In this document: positions 56,269 through 64,000 of the stretch, piece after piece | Numbering within the stretch: position 1 is the stretch's first letter | How the letters are laid out: every line of letters begins with the position of its first letter | From: Rariloculus sp965263005 | Lineage (GTDB): Bacteria; Pseudomonadota; Gammaproteobacteria; Steroidobacterales; Rariloculaceae | Length of the DNA: 64,000 nucleotides | Reading direction: 5' to 3' | NCBI RefSeq assembly: GCF_965263005.1 | Contig: NZ_OZ253579.1 | Coordinates: 3,286,001 to 3,350,000 of the forward strand | Notes under the pieces: model-generated | What the model saw: the letters and a program-made list of their open reading frames with translations, nothing else | The model's database searches: none | What the model was told of the DNA's origin: nothing | Position numbers and translations under genes: made by a program

Positions 56269-56382
56269 CTTAGCATTAGCGCAACGATTTGTTGGCTAGA
56301 CCTGTGATTTCCCGATCAAGGCGATACGAAATCCTGCGCGCTACCCAACGACCGATTCTTACCTGAACAGAAGGCGTCCGAA

Positions 56383-58887
56383 ATGATGTTGCATCTTGAT
56401 CCTTGCAGCCACGCGACTTCGCGCTTGCGCACCGCAACCGTCACGTTTCTGATATTGCTCGCCGCACCGCTCGTTGGCAGCGCGCAGGTGCAGATCGAGG
56501 AAGTCGTCGCGGTCGGTACCCGTGCGCTGCCGCGCTCCGTCGAGGACTCGTCGGTCCCGGTGGATGTCATCAGCAACGAGGATTTCGAGAATCAGGCCGG
56601 CTTCGACATGTCCAACCTGATTCGCTCGGCGGTGCCATCCTTTCATGTCAGCGACAATCCCTCGCGCGATCTGGCGGCGCTGCTGCGCCCGGTCAACCTG
56701 CGCGGGCTGGCACCGGACCACACGCTGGTGCTGATGAACAACAAGCGCCGGCACCGGGGTTCGGTGATCCAGTGGATTTCCAACGGTGCCTCGAACGGGG
56801 CCCAGGGGCCGGACATTTCGGCCATTCCCGCCATTGCCCTGCAGCGCATGGAGGTGCTGCGCGACGGTGCGGCGGCCCAGTACGGATCCGACGCCATCGC
56901 CGGCGTGCTGAACTTTGTCCTGAAGGACGCCGCCGAAGGCCTCGCTCTGGAGGCAAGGTATGGCGCGTATACCGAACGATCCGGCGAGAACATGTCCACC
57001 ATCGCCGCCAATTTTGGGCTGCCGTTGACGGATGACGGTTTCGCCAACTTCAGCTTCGAATACGGCGAGTCCGCGCCCACCGATCGCAGCGTCCAGCACC
57101 GGGACGCCACCGCGTTGATCGGCCTGGGCATTCCCAACGTCGCCGACCCGGCCAAGCCCTGGGGATCGCCGACCGTCAACGACAGCATCAAGGCCGTGGC
57201 CAACATCGGTGTCGACCTTGGCGACAGCAACGAACTCTACGCCTTCGGCAATTACGCCAGCCGCGAGGTATCGACGGCGTTCTTCTTCCGTAGCCCGATG
57301 AATCGCAACGGTGTCTACAAGACCGGCGCCAACAAGTTCCTGGTCGCGGGCGAGGGCTGTGCGGCGAAATACGGCGACATCGACTCCACCGCCGCCAACC
57401 TGCTGTCCTTCCGCGAAATGGTCGTGGCCGACAACGGCTGTTTCTCGTTCGTCGAGATGCTGGCGGAAGGCTTCACACCGCAGTTCGGCGCGACCCTCAG
57501 CGACTTCTCCGGCGTCGTCGGCGTGCGGGGCGAGCTGGCCAACGGCCTGATGTGGGATGTCTCGGCGAGCATCGGCGAGAACAGCCTGGCGGCCTTCAAT
57601 CACAATACGCTGAATGCCTCGCTCGGCCCGGATTCGCCGCGCGACTTCGACATCGGTGACTACACACAGCGGGACACCAACTTCAACATCGATATGGTTT
57701 ATCCGGTCGATCTCGGCGGGTCGGACCTCAACGTCGCCGCCGGTTTCGAGGCGCGCACGGAGGAATTCCAGATCACCGCCGGCGAACAGGCCGCCTGGGA
57801 AATCGGGTCGTACAACAGGTACGGTTTCGCCTCCGGCTCCAACGGCTTTGGCGGCTTCAACCCGGCCGCGTCCGGTACCTGGGATCGCGGCAACGTCGCC
57901 GGTTACCTGGACCTGGAAGTCAACCCCACCGAGGCCTGGCGCATCGGCGGCGCGGTGCGCTTCGAGGACTTCGACGGCTTCGGCGGCACCACCAACTTCA
58001 AGCTCGCCACGCACCTGCGCCTGTCGGACAGCTTCGCGCTGCGCGGCTCGACCGGCACGGGCTTTCGGGCGCCGACCCCCGGCCAGTCCAATGCCCGCAA
58101 TCTGTCCACGGTGGTCAACGCCGTCACCAACGAGTTCGAGGAGCGGGGCACCATCGGCTCCACCCACCCGGTGGCGATGGCGCTCGGCGGCCGCGAACTT
58201 GAGCCGGAGGAAAGCCGGAACCTGTCCGTGGGCGCGGTATTCGCGGCCGCCAACGGCTTCAGCCTGACCGTGGATTACTTCAGCATCGATATCGAGGATC
58301 GGATCGCGCTGTCGGGGCTATTCGATGTGACCGACGATATCAAGCAGCGCCTGGTCGCAGACGGCGTTCCCGAGGCCAACGAATTCACCTCCGTGCGCTA
58401 TTTCACGAACGACTTCGATACCGAAACCGCCGGCATCGACGTGGTGGCGAGCTACGGCTGGAATACCGCGAACGGCAATGCCGATCTATTGTTCTCCTTC
58501 AATACCACCGATACCGAAGTCGTGGACTCGTCCAGCATCTCGGCCGGCACCATCAGGAACCTGGAACACGGCTGGCCGGAAACACGCTACAACCTGACGT
58601 ACCGGCGCAGTTTCAATCAATGGGACGTGGTAGCGCGTTACAGCTTCTTCGGCGACTGGTACGACGATCATGCCGGTGCCGATTTCAGCGGCTACGGGCT
58701 CGCTGACGTGCAGGTCAGCTACGCCTTTGCGGGCGGACTGGCCGTCACGCTGGGGGCCGAAAACGCGCTGGACGAGTACCCGGACGAGGCCATCAACTAC
58801 GGCAACGGGCGCAGGTACCCGCGTTACGCGCCGGCCGGCCACAACGGTGCGCTGGTCTATGCCAAGGTCAGTTTCTCGATCCAATAG
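56383..58887 (+). CDS. TonB-dependent outer-membrane receptor
   Basis: This outer-membrane receptor of 834 residues is homologous to its divergent neighbour. AAGG lies a few bases before ATG 56383. The signal peptide core is TFLILLAAPLVGSAQ, followed by the TonB box-like IEEVVAVGTR. The plug carries LRPVNLRGLAPDHTLVLMNN and ALQRMEVLRDGAAAQYGSDA. The barrel contains RGSTGTGFRAPTPGQSN and ends VYAKVSFSIQ. Two cysteines near 325 and 350 (AGEGCAAKYG and VADNGCFSF) could form an extracellular disulfide. The shared KRRH-containing plug loops suggest that both receptors take related ligands. Divergent transcription from one 276-base gap suggests joint control. Confidence 0.9.
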   Translation: MMLHLDPCSHATSRLRTATVTFLILLAAPLVGSAQVQIEEVVAVGTRALPRSVEDSSVPVDVISNEDFENQAGFDMSNLIRSAVPSFHVSDNPSRDLAALLRPVNLRGLAPDHTLVLMNNKRRHRGSVIQWISNGASNGAQGPDISAIPAIALQRMEVLRDGAAAQYGSDAIAGVLNFVLKDAAEGLALEARYGAYTERSGENMSTIAANFGLPLTDDGFANFSFEYGESAPTDRSVQHRDATALIGLGIPNVADPAKPWGSPTVNDSIKAVANIGVDLGDSNELYAFGNYASREVSTAFFFRSPMNRNGVYKTGANKFLVAGEGCAAKYGDIDSTAANLLSFREMVVADNGCFSFVEMLAEGFTPQFGATLSDFSGVVGVRGELANGLMWDVSASIGENSLAAFNHNTLNASLGPDSPRDFDIGDYTQRDTNFNIDMVYPVDLGGSDLNVAAGFEARTEEFQITAGEQAAWEIGSYNRYGFASGSNGFGGFNPAASGTWDRGNVAGYLDLEVNPTEAWRIGGAVRFEDFDGFGGTTNFKLATHLRLSDSFALRGSTGTGFRAPTPGQSNARNLSTVVNAVTNEFEERGTIGSTHPVAMALGGRELEPEESRNLSVGAVFAAANGFSLTVDYFSIDIEDRIALSGLFDVTDDIKQRLVADGVPEANEFTSVRYFTNDFDTETAGIDVVASYGWNTANGNADLLFSFNTTDTEVVDSSSISAGTIRNLEHGWPETRYNLTYRRSFNQWDVVARYSFFGDWYDDHAGADFSGYGLADVQVSYAFAGGLAVTLGAENALDEYPDEAINYGNGRRYPRYAPAGHNGALVYAKVSFSIQ

Positions 58888-59389
58888 CCCTATTAGCTGA
58901 GAAATATTCGCAATGGCCCGGCACCTGTGGGCCCGGGAATGTACCGCTTCGGTGGGACAGTACGATGTTAAAGCATCTATGTGTCGCGGCTATAGCGACG
59001 GTAATGGCAGGGACTAGCCAATCTTAATCATGTTCGATTTTGCAAGAGGCCATTCAAGAGGTTGGAATGTGTTATTCCTCCTGGAGCGGGATTTACACCA
59101 AGTACGATATCGCTGCGTTTGAGAATAACGGTACACAGTAAGCCTACCAGGCCAACCCGTCGGAAAATATTTCTATTCCTTTGGTGATCGCGCAGCATCT
59201 CGCGCTCGTCGGTGCCAATCCGCACGTTTCTCCGTAGCTTGCGGTTCAGGCGGCGGCAGTCCGGCCCGACGGACCGCGCCAGGCTTGCATTCGTCCGGGG
59301 CTCGACGTCGGGGACGTGCCGGGCGTGCATTTGACTCCGTACCTCCGGACCCAGCGCGAGCGCAGCATCCAGGCCGCACATATCGGCAC
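58888..59389. other. intergenic, no supported gene
   Basis: About 500 bases lie between the receptor gene and the CRISPR array. A minus-strand open frame at 59381-59028 has no recognisable domain; its first half has protein-like codon use and may be a degraded gene. No terminator with a clear U-tract is visible after the receptor gene. Confidence 0.3.
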
Positions 59390-59540
59390 CGGATCATCCC
59401 CGCGAAGGCGGGGAACACATACGGTTCCCGAGACAGCAGATAGAAACCGCCGGATCATCCCCGCGCAGGCGGGGACCACAACAGGCCTTTCCTTCCGGAC
59501 ACATAAGTTTCCGGATCATCCCCGCGCAGGCGGGAACCAT
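59390..59540 (-). CRISPR. type I-E CRISPR array, three diverged repeats and two spacers
   Basis: Repeats of 29 bases lie at 59390-59418, 59451-59479 and 59512-59540, with 32-base spacers at 59419-59450 and 59480-59511. On the minus strand the repeat begins GTGTTCCCCGCC and ends GGGGATGATCCG, like the type I-E consensus. The hairpin is CCCCGC with GCGGGG around a CTTC or CTGC loop. The three repeats differ from each other at two to four positions. The cas-proximal copy is the most altered and replaces one stem G-C pair with G-T. Orientation by repeat type and by the cas genes is minus. Confidence 0.9.
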
Positions 59541-59645
59541 ACGCGTTGCAACTTGCCGATGTAATGGATTTTTTGAAGAACAGGCAACCGCTGCCGAAGA
59601 AACAAGTCGTTTCAATTGTCGGTTAAGCGTAGTGCACAGGGACCA
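59541..59645 (-). promoter_or_regulatory. probable CRISPR leader
   Basis: This 105-base stretch is more AT-rich than its neighbours (for example GGATTTTTTGAAGAAC). It lies between the cas2e remnant and the first repeat, where leaders of type I-E arrays occur. No core promoter could be assigned confidently. Confidence 0.45.
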
Positions 59646-59771
59646 TTATTCAGGAGCGCACACAACGAGTTTGAGCCCATCGAAGTCGACCGGCGCCCCG
59701 CGATGGCGTCCGACGGTGGCGCAATCGTAACCTTGGTCCGTCGGTGCGGCCCAGATCATGACCGCATTGCC
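59646..59771 (-). pseudogene. cas2e: cas2e C-terminal remnant
   Basis: The last 41 codons before the TAA at 59648-59646 read GNAVMIWAAPTDQGYDCATV then GRHRGAPVDFDGLKLVVCAP. This lines up with the C-terminal end of E. coli Cas2 (GNVVMAWATNTETGFEFQTF, GLNRRTPVDLDGLRLVSFLP). Nothing upstream resembles the N-terminal half of Cas2 or any part of Cas1; the frame meets the cas6e stop 16 codons earlier. Cas2 with Cas1 forms the spacer-integration complex, so this fragment marks a deletion of the adaptation genes. Confidence 0.8.
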
Positions 59772-59816
59772 AACGGAATCGGTCTTGCAGGTGCGGCGCC
59801 GGGAAGCGACACCGAT

Positions 59817-60524
59817 TCAGGCCCGGCGGATCAGCATGAGGCCGCACCCGAACGCCCGAGCGCGTCCGAACCCCTTCGACAAGGCCACGAGAAACACGTC
59901 CGGTTGCGTCACCGACAGCATGCCCCTGATGTCGAGCAGGCCGAACGTTACGTGCGCGCCTCTGGCGCGGGGCACCTTGCGAACGGAATAATCCTCGACC
60001 TGCAAGTGCGCGACATCGAAACCGTTTTTCTGTCCCAAAGCCCTCAACCATGTCCCGGCCACGCGGTCTGCGATCTGCATTCGCATCGCGGGCCGCTCGC
60101 TGCGGCGCTCGGGACCGAGAACGGACTGCCCGGGCACGGCGTGCAGGGCATCCATGACGACGTCGACGCGCCGGTTGCGGTAGCGCCCGTGCCGGTCCCT
60201 TGAAACGCGTCGATCCTTGGTGGCGTTGGCGCGCAGCACGAACGAAAGCCGGTCGCCCGACGCCATGACCGGCGCGAACTCGCGACTTTCCAACGGCAGA
60301 AAAAAACCGGATTGCGCGGGCCTGCGGTGGGAGAGAACGTAGAACCCCCCGCGACCGTCGGCTCGCCACAGGAAATCCCGGGTCGCGTCCCTGTCGGGAA
60401 ACAGCGTCCAGATCAGTCGATGGTGGGCGTCGAGCGCTCGATTCGGATCGTCAGGGTCGAGCAACGGAGCGAGCGCGGCGACGCTCACGCCCTTGTTCAG
60501 GACGGCCCGGGTCAGATACATCAT
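59817..60524 (-). CDS. cas6e: Cas6e (CasE/Cse3) crRNA endoribonuclease
   Basis: At 235 residues it is a little longer than E. coli CasE (199). It processes the pre-crRNA within the repeat hairpin and remains bound to the crRNA 3' end in Cascade. It begins MMYLTRAVLN like the family's MYLSK start. The catalytic histidine is probably H35 in AHHRLIWTLFP (compare LHQGLWHLFP). FVLRANATKDRR and the glycine-rich C-terminal loop KGFGRARAFGCGLMLI are present. ATG 60524 overlaps the cas5e stop (ATGA). It is the last intact gene of the effector operon and is followed directly by the cas2e remnant. Confidence 0.9.
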   Translation of the reverse strand: MMYLTRAVLNKGVSVAALAPLLDPDDPNRALDAHHRLIWTLFPDRDATRDFLWRADGRGGFYVLSHRRPAQSGFFLPLESREFAPVMASGDRLSFVLRANATKDRRVSRDRHGRYRNRRVDVVMDALHAVPGQSVLGPERRSERPAMRMQIADRVAGTWLRALGQKNGFDVAHLQVEDYSVRKVPRARGAHVTFGLLDIRGMLSVTQPDVFLVALSKGFGRARAFGCGLMLIRRA

Positions 60525-61216
60525 GAGGTTGCGGCGCGGTCGAAGTGCCAGATTTCGCTTTGGGCAAAGTGCCACAGCGTCCGGTCGATGGGTTCGACCG
60601 GCCCGAATTCGATCCGGTCCGGCACGCCGCCGCCAAACGGATCGCACGTTATGGGCCCGCGCACGGGCCGCGGTAACCAGTCGGGCACGGCAACCGCACA
60701 AACCGCCGCCGGCGGGTCGGGCGCACGGACAATGCCGGGCGCCAACGGTGCGGACACCGGGCATGACTTGCGCCCCGCATAGAGCACGTATTCGGGGGTG
60801 CGCAGCGCATCGGCGAGCTGCGTCAGCGGCCAGGCCTCCTCTTCGCCCCACATCGCCACGGCCACCGCCACATCGGTCCGGTAGTCGCGAACGGTAATGG
60901 TCGTGTTGATGGCGCGCCCGGCGGCCTCGATGGCGGCGCGGCGACTCGCGGGCCGTTTGATCGTCTGCGGGACCGTCTGGACCGTGTGGTAGTCGCGCAT
61001 GGGCGCGCTCTCGGTCAGCGGCTGCAGCGCGACGCGATACCGGCGCAAGGCGCCCTGTCCCACCGTATCGGTTCGGGCAACCCCCAATGCGGCGCCGATG
61101 AGCCCGAGCATGGCCGATCGGCTCGGCACGCGATCCGAACCGCGCCGTTCATGTCCCGCGTACGTTCCGAACGAAGCCATGGGCGCGCAGAGGCAAAACA
61201 CCAGGTAGTCATGCAT
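60521..61216 (-). CDS. cas5e: Cas5e (CasD) Cascade subunit
   Basis: This 231-residue RAMP-fold protein binds the 5' handle of the crRNA and contacts Cse1. Typical start: YLVFCLCAPMASFGTYAGHE, followed by RVPSRSAMLGLIGAALGVAR, the RAMP glycine-rich element of Cas5e. LREYHTVQTV-like residues (MRDYHTVQTVP) and ALRTPEYVLYAGRKSCP are also characteristic of the CasD family. The length is near that of E. coli CasD (224). It overlaps cas7e by eight bases and cas6e by four. No damage is seen. Confidence 0.92.
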   Translation of the reverse strand: MHDYLVFCLCAPMASFGTYAGHERRGSDRVPSRSAMLGLIGAALGVARTDTVGQGALRRYRVALQPLTESAPMRDYHTVQTVPQTIKRPASRRAAIEAAGRAINTTITVRDYRTDVAVAVAMWGEEEAWPLTQLADALRTPEYVLYAGRKSCPVSAPLAPGIVRAPDPPAAVCAVAVPDWLPRPVRGPITCDPFGGGVPDRIEFGPVEPIDRTLWHFAQSEIWHFDRAATS

Positions 61217-62279
61217 CCGCGATCTGCCGGGCGACGAAAGACTGGATCGCGGCCAAATCGCCCACGCCCGCCACCACGTTCATCGTGGCATGCTCGTGCG
61301 CCTGGGGGCCGTAAGCCCGATCGAATTTCCCGGCCATATCTTCAAGCGCGCTTACCGACGCGGCGATCAGATCTTCCCCTGCGACGGGTTTGAGAAAGGC
61401 CGATGCCAGGCTGCGCGGCTGCTGCGGGCCACTTTCGGCGCGGATGTAACTCGCGCGGGTGTGGTGGCTGAAGCTGTTGCGCTTGCCCGATGGGCTCGCC
61501 GTCGCAAAGGCCTCGACGGCGGCGGCCAGTGCTCGGCGCGCCAGTGCGCGGTCGCCTGCAAGGTTCTTCACCAGCAGGTCGGTATCGATGCAGGCGTAGA
61601 GGTAGTAGACGCCCGATCCGAACCCGGCTTCGCCCACAAAAACGGCGCCCGTGTCCTCGGAAGGGCGCTTGAGATCGTCCACCGCGGTATACCAGTCATC
61701 CTCGCCGACGGCTTGGTGCGTGGTGATGGCGTGCGACAGTTGTACCGCCGCCTCTCGATTGAACTGCGGGTCATCCGCCAGCATGCGGCCGAACATGGCC
61801 ACATCAACGGCGCCATCGGCTGTGCGCAAGACGAGTTCCTTCAGGTTGCCGGGCGCGTGCTCTCCGGCGAGCATCCTGTCGGCCCAGCCGAACGCCGCTG
61901 TGCGCTCTTGTGGCGAAACGAACGCGAGTTGGCGGATCCGCACATGGGCCGGGTTTTTCCTGATGCCGGCCTCATCCAGTTTTCCAAACGTGTCGGCAAT
62001 CGCCCTGGCAATGGAGCCGGCCTGTTTTTCGGCGGCGCCCTTGCCCATGAGATGTTGGCGAACCTCATCGCCGAGACGCCGGGTCCGTTCGCCCATGTGC
62101 CCCTCCAGCGCCACTCTCATCGCGTCGGACAGGCGTGCCGCTCGTTTCAGCGACTGCGAAGACAGGCGCAGGCGCGCGACGCCGCCGAAAATGGCCGTTT
62201 TCGGACGGCCCTGATCGTCACGATTGGGGTTGGACGGAGGGTAAGCGGTCAGAAAATGCAGTTGTACGAAACGAGTCAT
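61209..62279 (-). CDS. cas7e: Cas7e (CasC/Cse4) Cascade backbone subunit
   Basis: This 356-residue protein forms the six-fold helical backbone of Cascade along the crRNA spacer. Family landmarks include VQLHFLTAYPPSNPNRDDQG, RLRLSSQSLKRAAR, DVAMFGRMLADDP, AVQLSHAITTHQ and the late GKRNSFSHHTRASYI. Length matches E. coli CasC (363). It overlaps cse2 by four bases. All signature segments are present without interruption. Confidence 0.93.
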   Translation of the reverse strand: MTRFVQLHFLTAYPPSNPNRDDQGRPKTAIFGGVARLRLSSQSLKRAARLSDAMRVALEGHMGERTRRLGDEVRQHLMGKGAAEKQAGSIARAIADTFGKLDEAGIRKNPAHVRIRQLAFVSPQERTAAFGWADRMLAGEHAPGNLKELVLRTADGAVDVAMFGRMLADDPQFNREAAVQLSHAITTHQAVGEDDWYTAVDDLKRPSEDTGAVFVGEAGFGSGVYYLYACIDTDLLVKNLAGDRALARRALAAAVEAFATASPSGKRNSFSHHTRASYIRAESGPQQPRSLASAFLKPVAGEDLIAASVSALEDMAGKFDRAYGPQAHEHATMNVVAGVGDLAAIQSFVARQIADA

Positions 62280-62803
62280 CCGTCAATCTCTGGACCCAGG
62301 TGTTCAGGATCGGCCTCACCCGCACCGAAATACTGAAAGCACCACGAATTGCGTGCGCGTTCGTTCCAATCGAACAGATCCGCGGCCAGTGCCGTCACGT
62401 CAACAGGCGTACGTCGCACGATCGCCACGGCCCGACGCAACGGGTTGATGAGTTGGGCCTTGTCCGTCGTGCGCACAAGTGCGTGGAATCGCGATGAACT
62501 CAAAGCACGAGGGCCTTCCCAAAATTTCCGCCGACCAAAGGCGCCGGCGAGCGTTTGAGTTCCTGAGTCCTCGACACGGGCCAATGTGATGGCGACAAGC
62601 GCCAGTTGGTCCGCGGCGGGACGAAAGCCCGCGTCAACCAACCGGCGGTTCAGGTCGTGTACGGCCTCGATCGTCAATGATTCGGCCGGCGTCGTACACC
62701 GACGAAGACGAGCTCGGGTCATGGGCGCCGCTCCGCCGTCGCGGCCAAACGTTTGACGCCACCAATCGGCGCAGATCGCACCGGCGTTTTTTCGGTTGCT
62801 CAT
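62276..62803 (-). CDS. cse2: Cse2 (CasB) Cascade small subunit
   Basis: This helical protein of 175 residues is present as a dimer in Cascade, where it stabilises the displaced strand. Recognisable parts: WWRQTFGRDGGAAPMTRARL at the N-terminus (compare the SL/ARLRR pattern of CasB), ARVEDSGTQTLAGAFGRR and RFHALVRTTDKAQLINPLRR before RRTPVDVTALAADLFDWNE. The length is close to E. coli CasB (160). Both ends overlap neighbouring genes by four bases. Confidence 0.9.
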   Translation of the reverse strand: MSNRKNAGAICADWWRQTFGRDGGAAPMTRARLRRCTTPAESLTIEAVHDLNRRLVDAGFRPAADQLALVAITLARVEDSGTQTLAGAFGRRKFWEGPRALSSSRFHALVRTTDKAQLINPLRRAVAIVRRTPVDVTALAADLFDWNERARNSWCFQYFGAGEADPEHLGPEIDG

Positions 62804-64000
62804 GGGGCGTGTTCCGACGCCGCAGCGGGTAGGCAGAGCCGTTCACGCACGCCGGCCTGCTTCGCAAGAATACTCAGCAGCGTGCTGCGCGCGGCGACCG
62901 CCGCCTCGATGTCGCACATGCTCCGGCTTGAGAGGGCCGAGAGCGCGTACCGGTCGAAAATCGCCAACGCTGTGCTGCCGAGCGCCTTCATCCACGCGTC
63001 CTCGACATCGGGCCCGCGACCCTCGGCAACGCACCGCACGGCGTTCAGAAATTCGGGCTCGGTGTCCGAGAAAAAGGTTTCCTGTACGGCGTCCGCCGCC
63101 GAGCCTTGCAGGGCCACAGCTTTCTTGAGCAATGCATACAGCATGCGGGAAACGAAGCTCGCGACTTCAACCAGGGCGCCGACGCGCATCTCCATGGGTT
63201 TGTCCAGGCGAAACGTCGGGTAGGCGTGCAGACTGAAGTCCAGCGGCTTCATTTTGCTCATGGCCCAACCCCCGACGCAGAGCTCCGCGTCCGGCGCATC
63301 CACAAGCGCGTGATACCGGCGAACCGTTTGCGCGACAAGCCGCAGCTCGTCTGCCCGCCCAAAGGCGAGTCCCAGGCAATTTCGAAAACTGACCTTGCCG
63401 GGTCTGGAGTGAACCGGCAGACGCTCCCCGCCAGCTTCCCGGCAATAGTAGGGCGACAGCGGATGAACCCAGCGTGCGTAGTGGGTTCCGTAGCGCCTCT
63501 GGACGACCCCGGTCGCCGTGTCGTTCTCGAACACCAGCCGAAGTCGCCTCGGCATTCCGAAGAACGCCTCGGCATCGTGAGACATGTCGGGCGTTACGGT
63601 CTGTCCCTTCTCGGACGTTCGTGTCGGGCGTAACCACGGCAGCGCTTGCGCGGCGTCTTCGGCGGCAAGGGGTTGGCCTTCGGGCACATTGCACCAAACC
63701 GTTTGCCAGAGCGAATACGTGTCGGCGTCAAGCGGTTTGACCAACGTCACCAGGGGGCCGCCGCCGCGCATCGACGTGCGGTTTCCGGCCCCGCCGCCGG
63801 GGGCGAAGGCCTGGAGCGTGTAGAGCGACATGGCGGCAAGCGGCAGAGGCAGGCTCGTGTAGCGGTTGCGCTTCACCATCAGGTCGCGGTTGTTTCTTGC
63901 CGTGTTGGCGCCCGCACTATCGACAAACAGCATGTCGGGAGGAGAAACGGCGCTGCGCTTGACGCGCGCTTCAAACGGTTCAAGATCCTGAAGAAACCGA
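62800..64000 (-). CDS. cse1: Cse1 (CasA/Cas8e) large subunit, N-terminus beyond the window
   Basis: About 400 C-terminal residues are visible, and the frame stays open to the window edge at 64000. Cse1 recognises the PAM, seeds target unwinding and recruits Cas3. Seen here: MLFVDSAGANTARNN, LAAMSLYTLQAFAPGGGAGN and the signature TSMRGGGPLVTLV, then WCNVPEGQPL and HPLSPYYCREAGGERLPVHS. The C-terminal four-helix bundle follows (VASFVSRMLYALLKKAVALQ onward) and ends EHAP. The stop overlaps the cse2 start. The cas3 gene, if present, would lie beyond the window. Confidence 0.93.
   Translation of the reverse strand, partial: RFLQDLEPFEARVKRSAVSPPDMLFVDSAGANTARNNRDLMVKRNRYTSLPLPLAAMSLYTLQAFAPGGGAGNRTSMRGGGPLVTLVKPLDADTYSLWQTVWCNVPEGQPLAAEDAAQALPWLRPTRTSEKGQTVTPDMSHDAEAFFGMPRRLRLVFENDTATGVVQRRYGTHYARWVHPLSPYYCREAGGERLPVHSRPGKVSFRNCLGLAFGRADELRLVAQTVRRYHALVDAPDAELCVGGWAMSKMKPLDFSLHAYPTFRLDKPMEMRVGALVEVASFVSRMLYALLKKAVALQGSAADAVQETFFSDTEPEFLNAVRCVAEGRGPDVEDAWMKALGSTALAIFDRYALSALSSRSMCDIEAAVAARSTLLSILAKQAGVRERLCLPAAASEHAP

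Noticed and set aside
56359..58167. Minus-strand open frame of 602 codons opposite the second TonB-dependent receptor
   Set aside because: The plus-strand receptor has a signal peptide, plug and barrel; the antisense frame has no motif.
59028..59381. Minus-strand open frame of 117 codons before the CRISPR array
   Set aside because: There is no ribosome-binding site and no recognised domain; it may be degraded coding DNA but is not a supportable gene.
59650..60369. Minus-strand Arg-rich frame overlapping cas6e
   Set aside because: It is a shadow of cas6e in another frame; the cas6e frame carries all family motifs.

Overview
The window is GC-rich DNA from a Gram-negative bacterium. It encodes TonB-dependent receptors, autotransporter beta-barrels, a Wzx/O-antigen-ligase type polysaccharide pathway and a type I-E CRISPR-Cas locus. 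A proteobacterium, perhaps a marine or host-associated gammaproteobacterium, fits this gene set; that placement is inference because no rRNA or core housekeeping gene is present.

Layout. 1-1.9 kb: frameshifted IS110-type transposase cut by the window edge, then a small AlpA/MerR-like helix-turn-helix gene. 1.95-13.7 kb (minus strand): a DUF6499/DUF2285 regulator-like gene downstream of a giant autotransporter adhesin of about 3,590 residues (AT1) with a near-consensus promoter. 13.9-15.5 kb: an intact DDE insertion sequence just upstream of that promoter. 15.7-26.6 kb: two direct copies (A, B) of a ~230-bp dispersed repeat bracket an eight-gene polysaccharide operon on the minus strand. 26.6-28 kb: debris including an 86-bp piece of a LuxR gene and a nonsense-mutated second DUF6499 gene. 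28.1-50.5 kb: a second giant autotransporter (AT2, up to 7,463 codons) containing about 10.6 near-identical 843-bp repeats. 50.7-53.4 kb: MalT-like LuxR regulator. 53.5-58.9 kb: two divergent TonB-dependent receptors. 59.4-64 kb: short CRISPR array, a cas2e remnant, then cas6e, cas5e, cas7e, cse2 and the 3' part of cse1.

The operon at 16.8-26.1 kb is the most striking system. It encodes an initiating sugar-phosphate transferase fused to a P-loop sulfotransferase domain, three stand-alone sulfotransferase-like proteins, a flippase, a UDP-glucose 4-epimerase, an O-antigen polymerase/ligase-like protein and a single family-2 glycosyltransferase. Most neighbours overlap by four bases (ATGA). The simplest reading is a surface glycan with a short repeat unit and heavy sulfation.

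AT1 and AT2 share a C-terminal barrel and the same downstream gene family, so they look like duplicates of one ancestral unit of LuxR regulator, adhesin and DUF6499 gene. The CRISPR locus has an uninterrupted effector operon as far as it is visible, but cas1 and most of cas2 are gone and the array has only three diverged repeats. Adaptation in cis is probably lost while interference may persist.
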